A DNA stretch of 33,760 nucleotides from an uncultured Oscillospiraceae bacterium (GCA_910588975.1 CAJUSE010000021.1:1-33760); one strand, 5' to 3'. Positions 23,688 through 31,350 are shown, counted from the stretch's first letter. The notes: generated from the letters alone by a model not told the origin. Translations and numbers: made by a program.

Positions 23688-23721
23688 AAGATATTGTACC
23701 ACACAATATCCTTCGTGAAAA
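23688..23721 (-). promoter_or_regulatory. glf promoter with overlapping palindromic operator
   Basis: Minus strand: TTTTCA (23716-23721), 17 nt, TACAAT (23693-23698) with extended TGG. The arms ATATTGT (23691-23697) and ACAATAT (23703-23709) form an inverted repeat with a 5-nt spacer over the -10, extended by GAAG and CTTC outside. This is a likely repressor site. Confidence 0.55.
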
Positions 23722-23836
23722 GAAAGATTTCTTTAAGTTTCTCATAGCTTTTTTTAAGACGGGCCGGCGGACCTTGTGGGGCATAAGTACGGGATTTATT
23801 ATAAACGCAACGGAGCGTGATTACAAGGAGAAGGAT

Positions 23837-23873
23837 AAAAAAGGGCTCCCATCACAGAAAAGTGATGGGAGCC
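23837..23873 (-). terminator. terminator of the SASP gene
   Basis: 12-bp perfect stem (23844-23855 with 23862-23873), six-base loop, and six T on the minus strand at 23842-23837. Confidence 0.92.
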
Positions 23874-23890
23874 TTGGGCTTTGGGCAGAC

Positions 23891-24091
23891 TTACTTCAGG
23901 CCGTTCTCGTAGGCCTCGATCATCTTCTTGACCATCTGGCCGCCGACGGAGCCGGCCTCACGGGCGGTGATGTTGCCGTTGTAACCCTGCTTCAGGTTGA
24001 CGCCCACCTCGTTGGCGGCCTCCATCTTGAACTTGTCAAGGGCCTCACGGGCGCTGGGGACCACGGGCTGGTTAGAATTCTTGCTGGACAT
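23891..24091 (-). CDS. alpha/beta-type small acid-soluble spore protein
   Basis: 66 residues. DNA-binding protein that coats and protects spore DNA and is later a source of amino acids at germination. It contains the germination-protease target region (DKFKMEAANEVGV, about 19-31) and the conserved second motif GYNGNITAREAGSVGGQMVKKM (in outline: GYNGN, TAREAGSVGG). Start ATG 24091 is chosen because GGAG lies 9 nt upstream; the ATG at 24100 would sit on that site. It has its own sigma-G-like promoter and a strong terminator. It shows that the organism belongs to a spore-forming lineage. Confidence 0.96.
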   Translation of the reverse strand: MSSKNSNQPVVPSAREALDKFKMEAANEVGVNLKQGYNGNITAREAGSVGGQMVKKMIEAYENGLK

Positions 24092-24157
24092 ACACTGCAT
24101 CTCCTCTTCTTTTTCTTTTTGGGTCTTGAAATTCTTTTGGATTGAGAATTCCGAGGG

Positions 24158-24186
24158 TAGTTTGGCTGTGGCGGAGCAGAACATAC
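24158..24186 (-). promoter_or_regulatory. sigma-G-like forespore promoter of the SASP gene
   Basis: Minus strand: GTATG (24182-24186), 17 nt, CAAACTA (24158-24164). The first fits the GHATR -35 of sigma-G and the second matches 6 of 7 bases of CATACTA. SASP genes are classical sigma-G targets. No sigma-A promoter is seen in this position. Confidence 0.55.
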
Positions 24187-24268
24187 GCAAAATTTTCTGG
24201 TAAATGGAGGTAAAACCCACAAATCCTGCACCAGAGCGCTATGGAGGTGCCATGGGCCAAGGGAACAC

Positions 24269-24297
24269 TTGAAACAAAGCGGCTGATATGGTACACT
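24269..24297 (+). promoter_or_regulatory. promoter of the deformylase-phosphoesterase operon
   Basis: TTGAAA (24269-24274), 17 nt, TACACT (24292-24297) with extended TGG; the ATG follows 33 nt later. Confidence 0.65.
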
Positions 24298-24330
24298 ATT
24301 TTCAATCAAACTCAGGCAGGGGGCGGTAAA

Positions 24331-24741
24331 ATGGTTCGTGATATTTGCAGGGACGAGACATTCCTGGCTCAGGCGGCCGAGGCGGCCACCCCGGAGGATC
24401 TGCCGGTGGCCCGGGATCTGCTGGACACCCTTGCCGCCCACCGGGAGGGCTGCGTGGGGATGGCGGCCAACATGATCGGGGTCAACAAATGTATCATCGC
24501 CTTTGACAACGAGGGCAGCTACATGGTCATGTTCAACCCGGTCATAACAAAAAAGTCCGGCCCCTACGAGGCGGAGGAGGGCTGCCTGTCCCTTGCCGGA
24601 ACCCGGAAAACCAAGCGGTTTCAGACCATTAAGGTCCAGTGGCAAAACGAGGCCTTTCAGACCCGGTACAAGACCTTCACAGGCTGGACGGCAGAGATCA
24701 TTCAGCACGAAATGGACCACTGCGCCGGTATTTTGATTTAA
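24331..24741 (+). CDS. peptide deformylase-like protein with altered motif 1
   Basis: 136 residues, Fe2+/Zn2+ hydrolase fold that removes N-formyl groups from new proteins. Motif 2 EGCLSL (C85 as metal ligand) and motif 3 QHEMDHCAGI (H126, E127, H130) are intact. Motif 1 reads GMAANMIG (43-50), with Met at 48 in place of the nearly universal Gln that stabilises the transition state. It is also shorter than the usual 150-190 residues. It may be a slow deformylase, or may act on another formylated substrate. It is followed closely by the phosphoesterase gene. Confidence 0.82.
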   Translation: MVRDICRDETFLAQAAEAATPEDLPVARDLLDTLAAHREGCVGMAANMIGVNKCIIAFDNEGSYMVMFNPVITKKSGPYEAEEGCLSLAGTRKTKRFQTIKVQWQNEAFQTRYKTFTGWTAEIIQHEMDHCAGILI

Positions 24742-24753
24742 GGAGGGGACGTC

Positions 24754-25224
24754 ATGCGCATCGTCATCCTCTCTGACACCCACGGTCTGCTGCGGCCCGA
24801 GGTGCTGGAGGCGTTGGAGGGGGCGGATGCCATCCTCCACGGCGGCGACATCAACACCCAGGCCATCGTGGACAGGCTGAGGGGCTGTGCCCCGCTGTAT
24901 ATCGTCCAGGGCAACAATGATAAGGAGTGGGCAGAGGACATCCCCCACGATTTGACTGTGACCCTGGGTGGGGTGCGGTTTTACATGGTCCACAACAAAA
25001 AGGATGTGCCTGCCGATCTTGGGGGGACAGATGTGGTGGTCTATGGCCACTCCCACAAATATGCCCAGGAGGAGAAAAATGGGGTCTTGTGGCTCAACCC
25101 CGGCAGCTGCGGCAGGCGGCGCTTCAATCAGGAGATTGCCTTTGCCGTGATGGAGGCGGAGGAGGGGCGCTACCGGGTGGAGAAGGTGACCATTCCCCAC
25201 CCTACCAAGGAGGTCTCACCATGA
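24754..25224 (+). CDS. YfcE/MJ0936-type metallophosphoesterase
   Basis: 156 residues, calcineurin-like phosphodiesterase with all metal-binding motifs: SDTHG (7-11), GGDI (about 30-33), GNND (about 53-56), the isolated H in MVHNKKD and GHSHK (about 98-102). Members cleave phosphodiesters, and the natural substrate is often unknown. ATG 24754 follows AGGAGGGG. The stop overlaps the next ATG (ATGA), so the next small gene is translationally coupled. Confidence 0.9.
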   Translation: MRIVILSDTHGLLRPEVLEALEGADAILHGGDINTQAIVDRLRGCAPLYIVQGNNDKEWAEDIPHDLTVTLGGVRFYMVHNKKDVPADLGGTDVVVYGHSHKYAQEEKNGVLWLNPGSCGRRRFNQEIAFAVMEAEEGRYRVEKVTIPHPTKEVSP

Positions 25225-25424
25225 GAGAGTACACCACAGAGGAGCTGACAGAGGCCCGGCGGCAGCTGGCCTCTGCCCTCCACAAGACCCAAGAGGTGGT
25301 CAAGACCTTCCAGGCCAAGGAAAACCCGGACCGCTACAAGTCCCAGATCACCCTGGCCCTGCGGCGCATTGCGGCCTTTGAGATTTCCATCGCCCTCATT
25401 GACGAGCGGCTGAACACAAAATAG
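25221..25424 (+). CDS. small conserved hypothetical protein coupled to metallophosphoesterase
   Basis: 67 residues, highly charged and almost entirely helical (EELTEARRQLASALHKTQEV, then RYKSQITLALRRIAAFEISI), so a coiled-coil or helical-hairpin protein is likely. It has an excellent AAGGAGGT site inside the preceding gene and starts on its stop. Function not recognised. It could be a partner of the phosphoesterase, an inference from the coupling. Confidence 0.8.
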   Translation: MREYTTEELTEARRQLASALHKTQEVVKTFQAKENPDRYKSQITLALRRIAAFEISIALIDERLNTK

Positions 25425-25441
25425 AGAGAAGGAGGCCGCCT

Positions 25442-26002
25442 ATGGGTGAGCCCATCGCCGTTCTTGACACCGAGACCACCTGGTCCAATCGGCTGATGTC
25501 TGTGGGGGCGGTCATCGCCGACGGAGAGACGTTGCAGCCGGTGGATAAGCGGTACTATATTCTGCCCGCCGCCGGGCTGGAGGGCGGGATGTATTCCGCT
25601 GCCCTTTACATAGGCGGTGTCCAGCCCGATCTGGAGTGCCCCCGGTCCGAGGCCATGGAGGATCTGAAGGGGATCCTCCATGAATACGGCGTGGAGAAGC
25701 TCTTTGCCTACAATGCCCGTTTTGACTACGGCCTTTTGCATGAGCTGCGCTCCTTCCAGTGGTTTGACATCATGGGGCTGGCCGCCTACCGGCAGTATAA
25801 CCACGCCATTTCCGACTACGCCGACTGCTATGCCACCGGTCGGCTGAAGCGGGGGTTTGGGGTGGAGAGCATTTACCGGATGCTCAGCCGGGACTGGGAT
25901 TACTACGAGACCCACAACGCCCTTTTTGACGCCATGGACGAGCTGGCGATTATGCAGATGCTGGGCCATGGGCTGGAGGAGTATCGGCGGGCAAAGATTT
26001 AG
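25442..26002 (+). CDS. DEDDh-type 3'-5' exonuclease-like protein
   Basis: 186 residues, RNase H-like exonuclease fold. ExoI motif is LDTETT (8-13), ExoII is NARFDYGLL (about 91-99), and ExoIII is HNALFDAMDELAIM (about 159-172) with the His of the DEDDh group. It likely trims DNA or RNA 3' ends. ATG 25442 follows AAGGAGG. It lies 17 bp after the preceding small gene, in the same operon. Confidence 0.85.
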   Translation: MGEPIAVLDTETTWSNRLMSVGAVIADGETLQPVDKRYYILPAAGLEGGMYSAALYIGGVQPDLECPRSEAMEDLKGILHEYGVEKLFAYNARFDYGLLHELRSFQWFDIMGLAAYRQYNHAISDYADCYATGRLKRGFGVESIYRMLSRDWDYYETHNALFDAMDELAIMQMLGHGLEEYRRAKI

Positions 26003-26072
26003 AACGCCCGGACTTTGGGAAAGGCCCAGCCTGTGATACAAGAAAAAACGGAGCCGACAGGAGGAGCAGAAC

Positions 26073-26399
26073 ATGGCCATTACCATTAACATTTATTACA
26101 CCGGCACCGGGGGTGCCGCCCACAAATTTGCCCAGGAGATGCTGGATACCGGCGTGGTGTCCGCCATTCGGGCCGAGGAGGGCAACCTGCGCTACGATTA
26201 TTTCTTTCCCATGGATGATCCGGAGACCCTGCTGCTCATTGACAGCTGGGCCGACCAGGCCGCTTTGGACCGCCACCACGGCACGGCCATGATGGAGCGT
26301 ATCGCCGCTTTGCGGGAGAAGTACGACCTTCACATGAGGGTGGAACGCTACACTGATGCGCCGGATGCCCCCCAGGACGCCGGGTTTATTCGGCAGTGA
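26073..26399 (+). CDS. antibiotic-biosynthesis-monooxygenase (ABM) family protein
   Basis: 108 residues, a dimeric alpha/beta-barrel ferredoxin-like fold typical of ABM/YgiN proteins. The central segment EEGNLRYDYFFPMDDPETLL followed by SWADQAALDRHH is the family pattern. Substrates range from quinols to heme; nothing here identifies one. ATG 26073 follows AGGAGCAG. The next small gene follows after 10 bp. Confidence 0.8.
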   Translation: MAITINIYYTGTGGAAHKFAQEMLDTGVVSAIRAEEGNLRYDYFFPMDDPETLLLIDSWADQAALDRHHGTAMMERIAALREKYDLHMRVERYTDAPDAPQDAGFIRQ

Positions 26400-26409
26400 G
26401 GGGCCTGCT

Positions 26410-26613
26410 GTGAGCAAATATGACCCGCTCTGGGCCTATGTGGCCGCCGACGGCCGGGCGGCCTTTACCCTGCGCTTCGACCAGATCGCCGCCATCGTTG
26501 GCCTTCCCATCGACCACGCCTTTCTCATCTATAAGAAGGAGCTGACCGCCTACGGCTACCGGGTGGGCAAGATCTCCATGAAGGGGCAGACGGTGGCCTT
26601 TGAAAAGCTTTGA
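26410..26613 (+). CDS. small conserved hypothetical protein
   Basis: 67 residues from GTG 26410 (GAGGGG 7 nt upstream). The sequence KYDPLWAYVAADGR, LRFDQIAAIVGLPIDHAFL and YKKELTAYGYRVGKISMKGQ resembles a small clostridial family seen as a stand-alone protein. It has a predicted alpha/beta mix, no membrane segment and no catalytic motif that I recognise. It lies 10 bp after the ABM gene and is probably co-translated. Confidence 0.7.
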   Translation: MSKYDPLWAYVAADGRAAFTLRFDQIAAIVGLPIDHAFLIYKKELTAYGYRVGKISMKGQTVAFEKL

Positions 26614-26639
26614 GCCAAGGAATTGGAAATACAAAGGAA

Positions 26640-26668
26640 TTGACGCTTCGGGGAGAACGGGGTACAAT
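26640..26668 (+). promoter_or_regulatory. promoter of the zinc-ribbon exonuclease gene
   Basis: TTGACG (26640-26645), 17 nt, TACAAT (26663-26668). The ATG is at 26704. Confidence 0.75.
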
Positions 26669-26703
26669 GGGAGCAGACCATAAAGGCAAAAGGAACCTGA
26701 ATT

Positions 26704-27630
26704 ATGATCGTATTTGACATGGAGTGGAACAGCGGACGCTATGAGAAGGTCCGCCTCAACGAAATATTGCAGATCAGCGCCGTGAAGGTGGAGGGCATCA
26801 CCATCCTGGACACCTTCAATGCCTATATCCGCCCCAAGGCCCACAAGCGGTTCTCTCCACCGGCCCAGGCCCTGCCTGCGCTGGAGGACTGTCTGCGCTC
26901 CGATTTGGACTTTTCCGGGGCCATGGCCCGCTTTCTGGCCTGGTGTGGGGAGGACAGGCTCTTTGGCACCTGGGGGGAGAATGACTTCCAGACCCTGAAG
27001 GAAAACCTGCTCTACTGGAAGGTGGAGGTCCCCCTGCCCGACACCTTTCTGGACCTGCAGGCCGGCTTCTGCGCCACGGTGGGGGCCAAGGGGGCCATGG
27101 CCCTGCAATATGCCGTGGAGTACTGCCGGATCCCCGACATCTTTGACTTTCACGACGCCCGCAACGATGCCCTTTACACCGCCCTGGTGAGCCAGTACAT
27201 CACCCCGGAGGAGCTGGAGAACTGCCGGCGGGTGCCCGGCCCGCCGGGGGGGCGCAAGCCCTCGGCGGGGCTGCCCAAGGGCCGGCACTGGAAGGGGCCC
27301 TTCAAGAGCCGGGAGGAGCTGCGCTCCAACCGGGGCTGCCGGCTGGGCGTGTGCCCGGTCTGCGGCACCCGCACCCGGGTGAGCAGCTGGGCCGGCGGGG
27401 TGAAAGGGCCCTACTACGCCCCCTTCACCTGCCCTGACCACGGCCCCTTCCTGCTGCGGCTGGACACGGCGGTGAGCGCCACGGGCTACCTCTGGGGGAG
27501 CAACAGGGTGCTGGAGTGGAACCCGGCCAATGAAAATCGGCTGCGCACCGCCGAGAGCAAGGGGGAGTACCCCTGCCGCAACACCTCCCGCCGCCGGCGG
27601 GGGCGGTACCGTCCCCGGAAGCGGAAGTGA
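26704..27630 (+). CDS. DEDDh exonuclease (KapD/Eri1-like) with C-terminal zinc-ribbon and basic tail
   Basis: 308 residues. The exonuclease domain (about 1-165) has FDMEWN (4-9), FGTWGENDFQTL (about 88-99) and HDARNDALYTA (about 150-160), the DEDDh set. It is followed by a Pro/Gly/Lys linker, then CPVCG (about 217-221) and CPDHG (about 242-246), which could bind zinc, and a very basic Arg-rich tail (last 15 residues) suited to nucleic-acid binding. The KapD/Eri1-like group acts on RNA 3' ends. The zinc-ribbon and tail are additions to the minimal family. ATG 26704 has only a weak AAAGGAA site. Confidence 0.85.
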   Translation: MIVFDMEWNSGRYEKVRLNEILQISAVKVEGITILDTFNAYIRPKAHKRFSPPAQALPALEDCLRSDLDFSGAMARFLAWCGEDRLFGTWGENDFQTLKENLLYWKVEVPLPDTFLDLQAGFCATVGAKGAMALQYAVEYCRIPDIFDFHDARNDALYTALVSQYITPEELENCRRVPGPPGGRKPSAGLPKGRHWKGPFKSREELRSNRGCRLGVCPVCGTRTRVSSWAGGVKGPYYAPFTCPDHGPFLLRLDTAVSATGYLWGSNRVLEWNPANENRLRTAESKGEYPCRNTSRRRRGRYRPRKRK

Positions 27631-27641
27631 GAAAACCACAA

Positions 27642-27678
27642 AAAATCCCCCGCCGAGCAGGTCTCGGCGGGGGATTTT
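27642..27678. terminator. bidirectional terminator between convergent genes
   Basis: Perfect 16-bp stem (27642-27657 with 27663-27678) with A/T tracts at both ends. It serves the exonuclease gene (+) and the SARP gene (-). Confidence 0.9.
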
Positions 27679-27690
27679 GACATTGAAGGC

Positions 27691-28893
27691 TTACAAAAGG
27701 TTGGGCTCCAAGGGGTGAACGGTGACCCGGAGGGTGGCGGGGGAGTGGGGGTACTGCCGGGCAAAGGCCTTGACCACCCGGGAACAGACCATGCAGCTGT
27801 TTTCATAGTTTGCCTGGGGGAGGAGAAGGAGGAACTGGGACACACTGCACTGGCAGGCCACGTCCCCCCGGCGCAGGTTGGAGCGGATGGTGTCCTGTAA
27901 ATTCTCCATGACCCGGTCCAAGCTCCGCTTGGGCAGCTCTGCCCCATCCTTGTCGCAGACCGAGATGAGCCCCAGATGGACGGCGTCGCCGCTGCGCTCC
28001 AAAGCTCGGGCCAGGGCCTGATAGATGGCCCGGAAGAAGTCGTAGTCACAGTAGAGGGCCCCCCGGTCCTTGGAGGTCTCCCGCAGCTGGGAGAGCACGG
28101 AATCGGGGGAGAGGGTGCGGTCGTTTACTGTGCGGACGGCCTCCCGGTAGAGGCTCACGGCCTCCTCGCTGGGCATGATGCCGAAGTTGGCATAGAACAG
28201 GTCCCGCATCTCCTCATAGACCTTGGCCGCCTCCCGATCCTCCCCCAGGTCCAGCAGGGAGCGGAGCAGGTGGCAATAGAGGGCCTCATTGTAAGGCTCC
28301 ACAGCGATGGCCGAGCGGCACACCCGGACGATCTCGGCGATGCGGCCCGTCTGGCGCAGAAGGGGCAGCAGCTCCAGCACCGTCTGCAAATACAGCTGGT
28401 GGTAGTAGGCGGCGATGGGCACCACCCAGGGCTCAGAGGAGAGCTTGGATAGAAAATCCCCCTCATAGAGCTCCACGGCCTGAAGGCACAGGGAGATGGT
28501 CTCCTCGGTGCTTTTGGCCTTTTCGGCCTTGTGGCAGAGGGCCTCAAACTCGTCAATGTCCAGGGTGAGGGGGGCCTTGCCGTTCCAGCTGTACCCCCCA
28601 CGGGAGCGGAGCAGCAGCTCGTGGCCGGAGCCCTCTCCCAGCTGGTCCAGAGAGGAGCGGACCCGGTGGAACATGGTTTTCAGGGCGTTGAGGGGGTTGA
28701 CGCTGTCCCCGCCCTCGCTCCACAGCAGGGCGGACAGCTCCTCATTGCTCACCGGCCGGCCCCGGGAGTAGATCATGTAGGCCAGCAGCAGCCAGACCTT
28801 CTTGGAGCGGTTGCCGTTGTCGTTGATCTCCTGGTCTCCCCGGGACAGTGAAAAGGTACCCAGCATTCGCACATGGATGGTATTGTTTTCCAT
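27691..28893 (-). CDS. SARP/BTAD-family transcriptional regulator with degenerate GGDEF-like C-terminus
   Basis: 400 residues. An N-terminal OmpR-type winged helix (about 1-105: SKKVWLLLAYMIYSRGRPVS, NALKTMFHRVRSSL) is followed by a TPR-like bacterial transcriptional activation domain (about 110-265). A third region (about 285-400) resembles a nucleotidyl-cyclase/GGDEF fold: YDFFRAIYQALARALERSGD, then RRGDVACQCSVSQFLLLLPQ. CSVSQ stands where GGDEF should be, so it cannot be an active diguanylate cyclase and may be a sensor. It is transcribed divergently from the transglutaminase gene, a possible target. Confidence 0.8.
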   Translation of the reverse strand: MENNTIHVRMLGTFSLSRGDQEINDNGNRSKKVWLLLAYMIYSRGRPVSNEELSALLWSEGGDSVNPLNALKTMFHRVRSSLDQLGEGSGHELLLRSRGGYSWNGKAPLTLDIDEFEALCHKAEKAKSTEETISLCLQAVELYEGDFLSKLSSEPWVVPIAAYYHQLYLQTVLELLPLLRQTGRIAEIVRVCRSAIAVEPYNEALYCHLLRSLLDLGEDREAAKVYEEMRDLFYANFGIMPSEEAVSLYREAVRTVNDRTLSPDSVLSQLRETSKDRGALYCDYDFFRAIYQALARALERSGDAVHLGLISVCDKDGAELPKRSLDRVMENLQDTIRSNLRRGDVACQCSVSQFLLLLPQANYENSCMVCSRVVKAFARQYPHSPATLRVTVHPLEPNLL

Positions 28894-29013
28894 GGACCAC
28901 GACCTCCTCCTGTCGGCCTGCCCCAGGGGCAGACCGGGGCTGTCACTCAGGGCGCCCTCGGCGGGAAGAGGACGCCGGCGGTGAGGGATAAAATGGTAAG
29001 TTTGTTAAGTTCA

Positions 29014-29042
29014 AGAATACCATAAATTTGCAAATTTTGCAA
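29014..29042 (-). promoter_or_regulatory. predicted promoter of the SARP regulator
   Basis: Minus strand: TTGCAA (29037-29042), 17 nt, TATTCT (29014-29019) with extended TGG. The leader is about 115 nt. Confidence 0.55.
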
Positions 29043-29144
29043 TCCTATTTTCCGGTGGGAGGAGGGAAAATAGAGGTTGGATACAAAAATTTTAGAAAAA
29101 AGAAAAAAGTTTACTAAAAAGTACTTCCCTTTTGGAGGGGAGTG

Positions 29145-29153
29145 TGCTATACT
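29145..29153 (+). promoter_or_regulatory. extended -10 promoter of the transglutaminase gene
   Basis: TGCTATACT (29145-29153) is a full extended -10. The -35 position (29125-29130) is poor, which may mean that an activator is needed. Confidence 0.5.
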
Positions 29154-29215
29154 GAGGCTGTTCCAAAGGGCCTACGCCCAATTTTCCACCTGCCTTTTTG
29201 ATGAGGTGAATTGCT

Positions 29216-30136
29216 ATGAAGAACTGGAAGAGAATGATTTGCCGGATCCTGGCCCTGGCTTTGACGGTGGGCTGTATCCACTCCGCCGCTCTGGCGGCTG
29301 CCGCCCCCACCGGGACCGCCAGCCTGCCGGTGGCCTCGGGGACCCTGACGGCCAAAAATACGAAGGCCACCATTGACTACTCCAACACCAAGGACGGCTA
29401 TGTGATGGTCAACTTCACCGCCCAGACCGACAAGCGGCTGAAGGTCCGTGTCACCGGCCCCACCAATCCCAAGAACCCCTACACCTATGACATCCCCGCC
29501 GGGAAGTGGATCACCTTCCCTCTGACCGACGGCAACGGGGAGTACAAGGTCTCCGTTTTTGAGCACACCGGCCAGGGCAGCAAGTATGCCACCGTCCTGT
29601 CGACCACCTTTACCGCCACCCTTACCGATGAGTTTGCCCCCTACCTGCGGCCCAACCAGTACGTGGACTATGCCGGGGCCACCAAGACCACGGCCAAGGC
29701 CGCCGAGCTGACCAAGGGCATCACCGATCCCCTGAAGAAGGTGGAGGCCATCTACGACTTTGTGGTGAAGGAGTTCACCTACGACAAGGACAAGGCGGCC
29801 ACCGTCCAGTCGGGCTATCTGCCCGTGTTGGACACGGTGCTGGAGGCCAAGAAGGGCATCTGTTTTGACTACGCCGCTGTAATGGCCGGCATGCTCCGCA
29901 GCCAGGGGGTGCCCTGCAAGCTGGTGGTGGGCTACGCCGGTACCACCAACCCCGTCTACCACGCCTGGATCAGCGTCTGGACCCAGGAGAACGGCTGGGT
30001 GGAGCAGGTTGTCTACTTTGACGGCAAGACCTGGCAGCGGATGGACCCCACCTTTGCCTCCTCGGGAAAGCAGAGCGAGTCCATTATGAAGTATATTGGT
30101 GACGGCAACAACTACACCACTAAGTACCTCTATTGA
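29216..30136 (+). CDS. secreted transglutaminase-like (papain-fold) protein
   Basis: 306 residues. The N-terminal signal peptide has a basic start, a hydrophobic core ILALALTVGC and an AALA-type cleavage region (about 20-30). A beta-rich region (about 45-140) is followed by a transglutaminase-like domain with the triad C216 (GICFDYAA), H249 (YHAWI) and D277 (MDPTF). It probably acts outside the membrane as a peptidase or peptidoglycan-modifying enzyme; true cross-linking is not implied. ATG 29216 follows GAGGTGA. It has its own promoter and terminator. Confidence 0.9.
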   Translation: MKNWKRMICRILALALTVGCIHSAALAAAAPTGTASLPVASGTLTAKNTKATIDYSNTKDGYVMVNFTAQTDKRLKVRVTGPTNPKNPYTYDIPAGKWITFPLTDGNGEYKVSVFEHTGQGSKYATVLSTTFTATLTDEFAPYLRPNQYVDYAGATKTTAKAAELTKGITDPLKKVEAIYDFVVKEFTYDKDKAATVQSGYLPVLDTVLEAKKGICFDYAAVMAGMLRSQGVPCKLVVGYAGTTNPVYHAWISVWTQENGWVEQVVYFDGKTWQRMDPTFASSGKQSESIMKYIGDGNNYTTKYLY

Positions 30137-30180
30137 GAAAAATACGCAAAAATCCCTTTACGAATGGCAAAATATGATTT

Positions 30181-30217
30181 ACAATGGGCTTGCAGTGTTT
30201 GCAAGCCCATTGTTTTT
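30181..30217 (+). terminator. terminator after the transglutaminase gene
   Basis: Perfect 14-bp stem (30181-30194 with 30200-30213), 5-nt loop and five T. Confidence 0.92.
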
Positions 30218-30297
30218 GCCCGGCGGGACAGTCCGCCGCCGGGCCGTTTTGACCGAGGGCGGCGGGGCCGCCCGAAATGCAGAAGGAGTTTAACCAC

Positions 30298-31344
30298 ATG
30301 AAATATGACACGCTTGACCATAGGACCCTGTCCGATTTCTGCCTGGAGGTGTCTACCCTGCTTCACGCCGGGGTGTCGGTGGCCGACGGACTGCACCTCC
30401 TTGCCGACGGGGAGACCGACCAGAGGCTGAAGGAGCTTTACACCGACCTGGCCCGGCAGGTGGACGAGGGTCGGAGCTGCGCCGCCGCCATGGGGGACAC
30501 CGGCGCTTTCCCCACCTATCTGTGCGGACTGGTGGAGGTGGGCGAGCACTCGGGCCGCACCGAGGAGGCCCTGGCCTCCCTGTCCCGCTTCTACCAGGAG
30601 CGGGAGCGGATGGAGCGGCGGGTGAAGTCGGCCCTGCTCTACCCGGCGGTGATGCTCAGTTTGATGCTCTGCGTCATCGGGGTGCTGCTGGTAAAGGTGC
30701 TGCCCATCTTTGACGACGTGTACGCCGCTCTTGGCTCCCGGCTCACCGGGGTGGCCGGGGGGCTGCTAGCCCTGGGCCAGGCGCTGGACAGGTTTATGCC
30801 GGCGGTGTGGGTCATCCTCATCGCCCTGGCCGCCTTTGTGTTCTGCTTCTCCGCCCTACCCGGCTTCCGGAATAAGGTCCTGGCCTGGTGGCGGGGCTCC
30901 CGGGGGGACAAGGGTGTGGCCCGGGAGATGAACAATGCCCAGCTGGTCCAGGCCATGAGCATGGGCCTGCGCTCGGGCCTCAGCGCCGAGGAGGCGGTGG
31001 GGCTGGCGGCCGGCCTGATGGCCGATCCCTCCCCTGCCCGAAACCGCTGCCTGGCCTGCCGGGCCAAGCTGGACGAGGGGATGAGCCTTCCCCAGGCCCT
31101 CCGGGAGACCGGAGTGCTGAGCGCCGGGGACAGCCGGCTGCTGGAGGTGGGGGAGAAGGGGGGCTGTGCCGACGCCGCCCTGGAGCGCATCGCCCAGACC
31201 CTCAGTGAGGACAGTCAGGCCCGGCTGGAGGAGCTGGTGGCCCGGGTGGAGCCCGCATTGGTACTGGTGTGCTCGGTGCTGGTGGGGCTTATCCTGCTGT
31301 CGGTGATGCTGCCCCTGATGCACATCATGTCGGCCATCGGGTGA
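30298..31344 (+). CDS. type II secretion / type IV pilus inner-membrane protein, GspF/PilC family
   Basis: 348 residues, polytopic platform protein of pilus and type II secretion machines. It shows two repeated T2SF domains: the first at about 10-130 (LSDFCLEVSTLLHAGVSVADGL, given in part) and the second at about 205-325 (ELVEVGEHSGRTEEAL-like and LLEVGEKGGCADAALERIAQ). Three hydrophobic spans lie at about 120-140, 160-185 and 320-345. ATG 30298 follows AGAAGGAG; the ATG at 30277 lacks a site. It is the first gene of the cluster that ends in a PilT-type ATPase; no assembly ATPase precedes it here. Confidence 0.9.
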   Translation: MKYDTLDHRTLSDFCLEVSTLLHAGVSVADGLHLLADGETDQRLKELYTDLARQVDEGRSCAAAMGDTGAFPTYLCGLVEVGEHSGRTEEALASLSRFYQERERMERRVKSALLYPAVMLSLMLCVIGVLLVKVLPIFDDVYAALGSRLTGVAGGLLALGQALDRFMPAVWVILIALAAFVFCFSALPGFRNKVLAWWRGSRGDKGVAREMNNAQLVQAMSMGLRSGLSAEEAVGLAAGLMADPSPARNRCLACRAKLDEGMSLPQALRETGVLSAGDSRLLEVGEKGGCADAALERIAQTLSEDSQARLEELVARVEPALVLVCSVLVGLILLSVMLPLMHIMSAIG

Positions 31345-31350
31345 GCGGAT

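Larger units (their letters stand above)
23579..23890. other. intergenic region between glf and the SASP gene
   Basis: 312 bp. It holds the glf promoter with a palindrome over its -10, an AT-rich stretch (about 23700-23820) in which I see no gene, and the SASP terminator. The open frame 23669-24145 (+) crosses the SASP gene and has no ribosome-binding site. Confidence 0.6.
28894..29215. other. divergent regulatory region, SARP regulator / transglutaminase
   Basis: 322 bp, AT-rich in the middle. It contains both promoters, a 9-bp inverted repeat CTATTTTCC (29045-29053) with GGAAAATAG (29065-29073), and tandem TTTGCAA/TTTTGCAA motifs (about 29028-29042). These could be sites for the SARP regulator. 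No gene is seen here. Confidence 0.55.

Noticed and set aside
23669..24145. 158-codon plus-strand frame across the SASP gene
   Set aside because: Overlaps the SASP gene and its terminator, no start signal, composition not protein-like.
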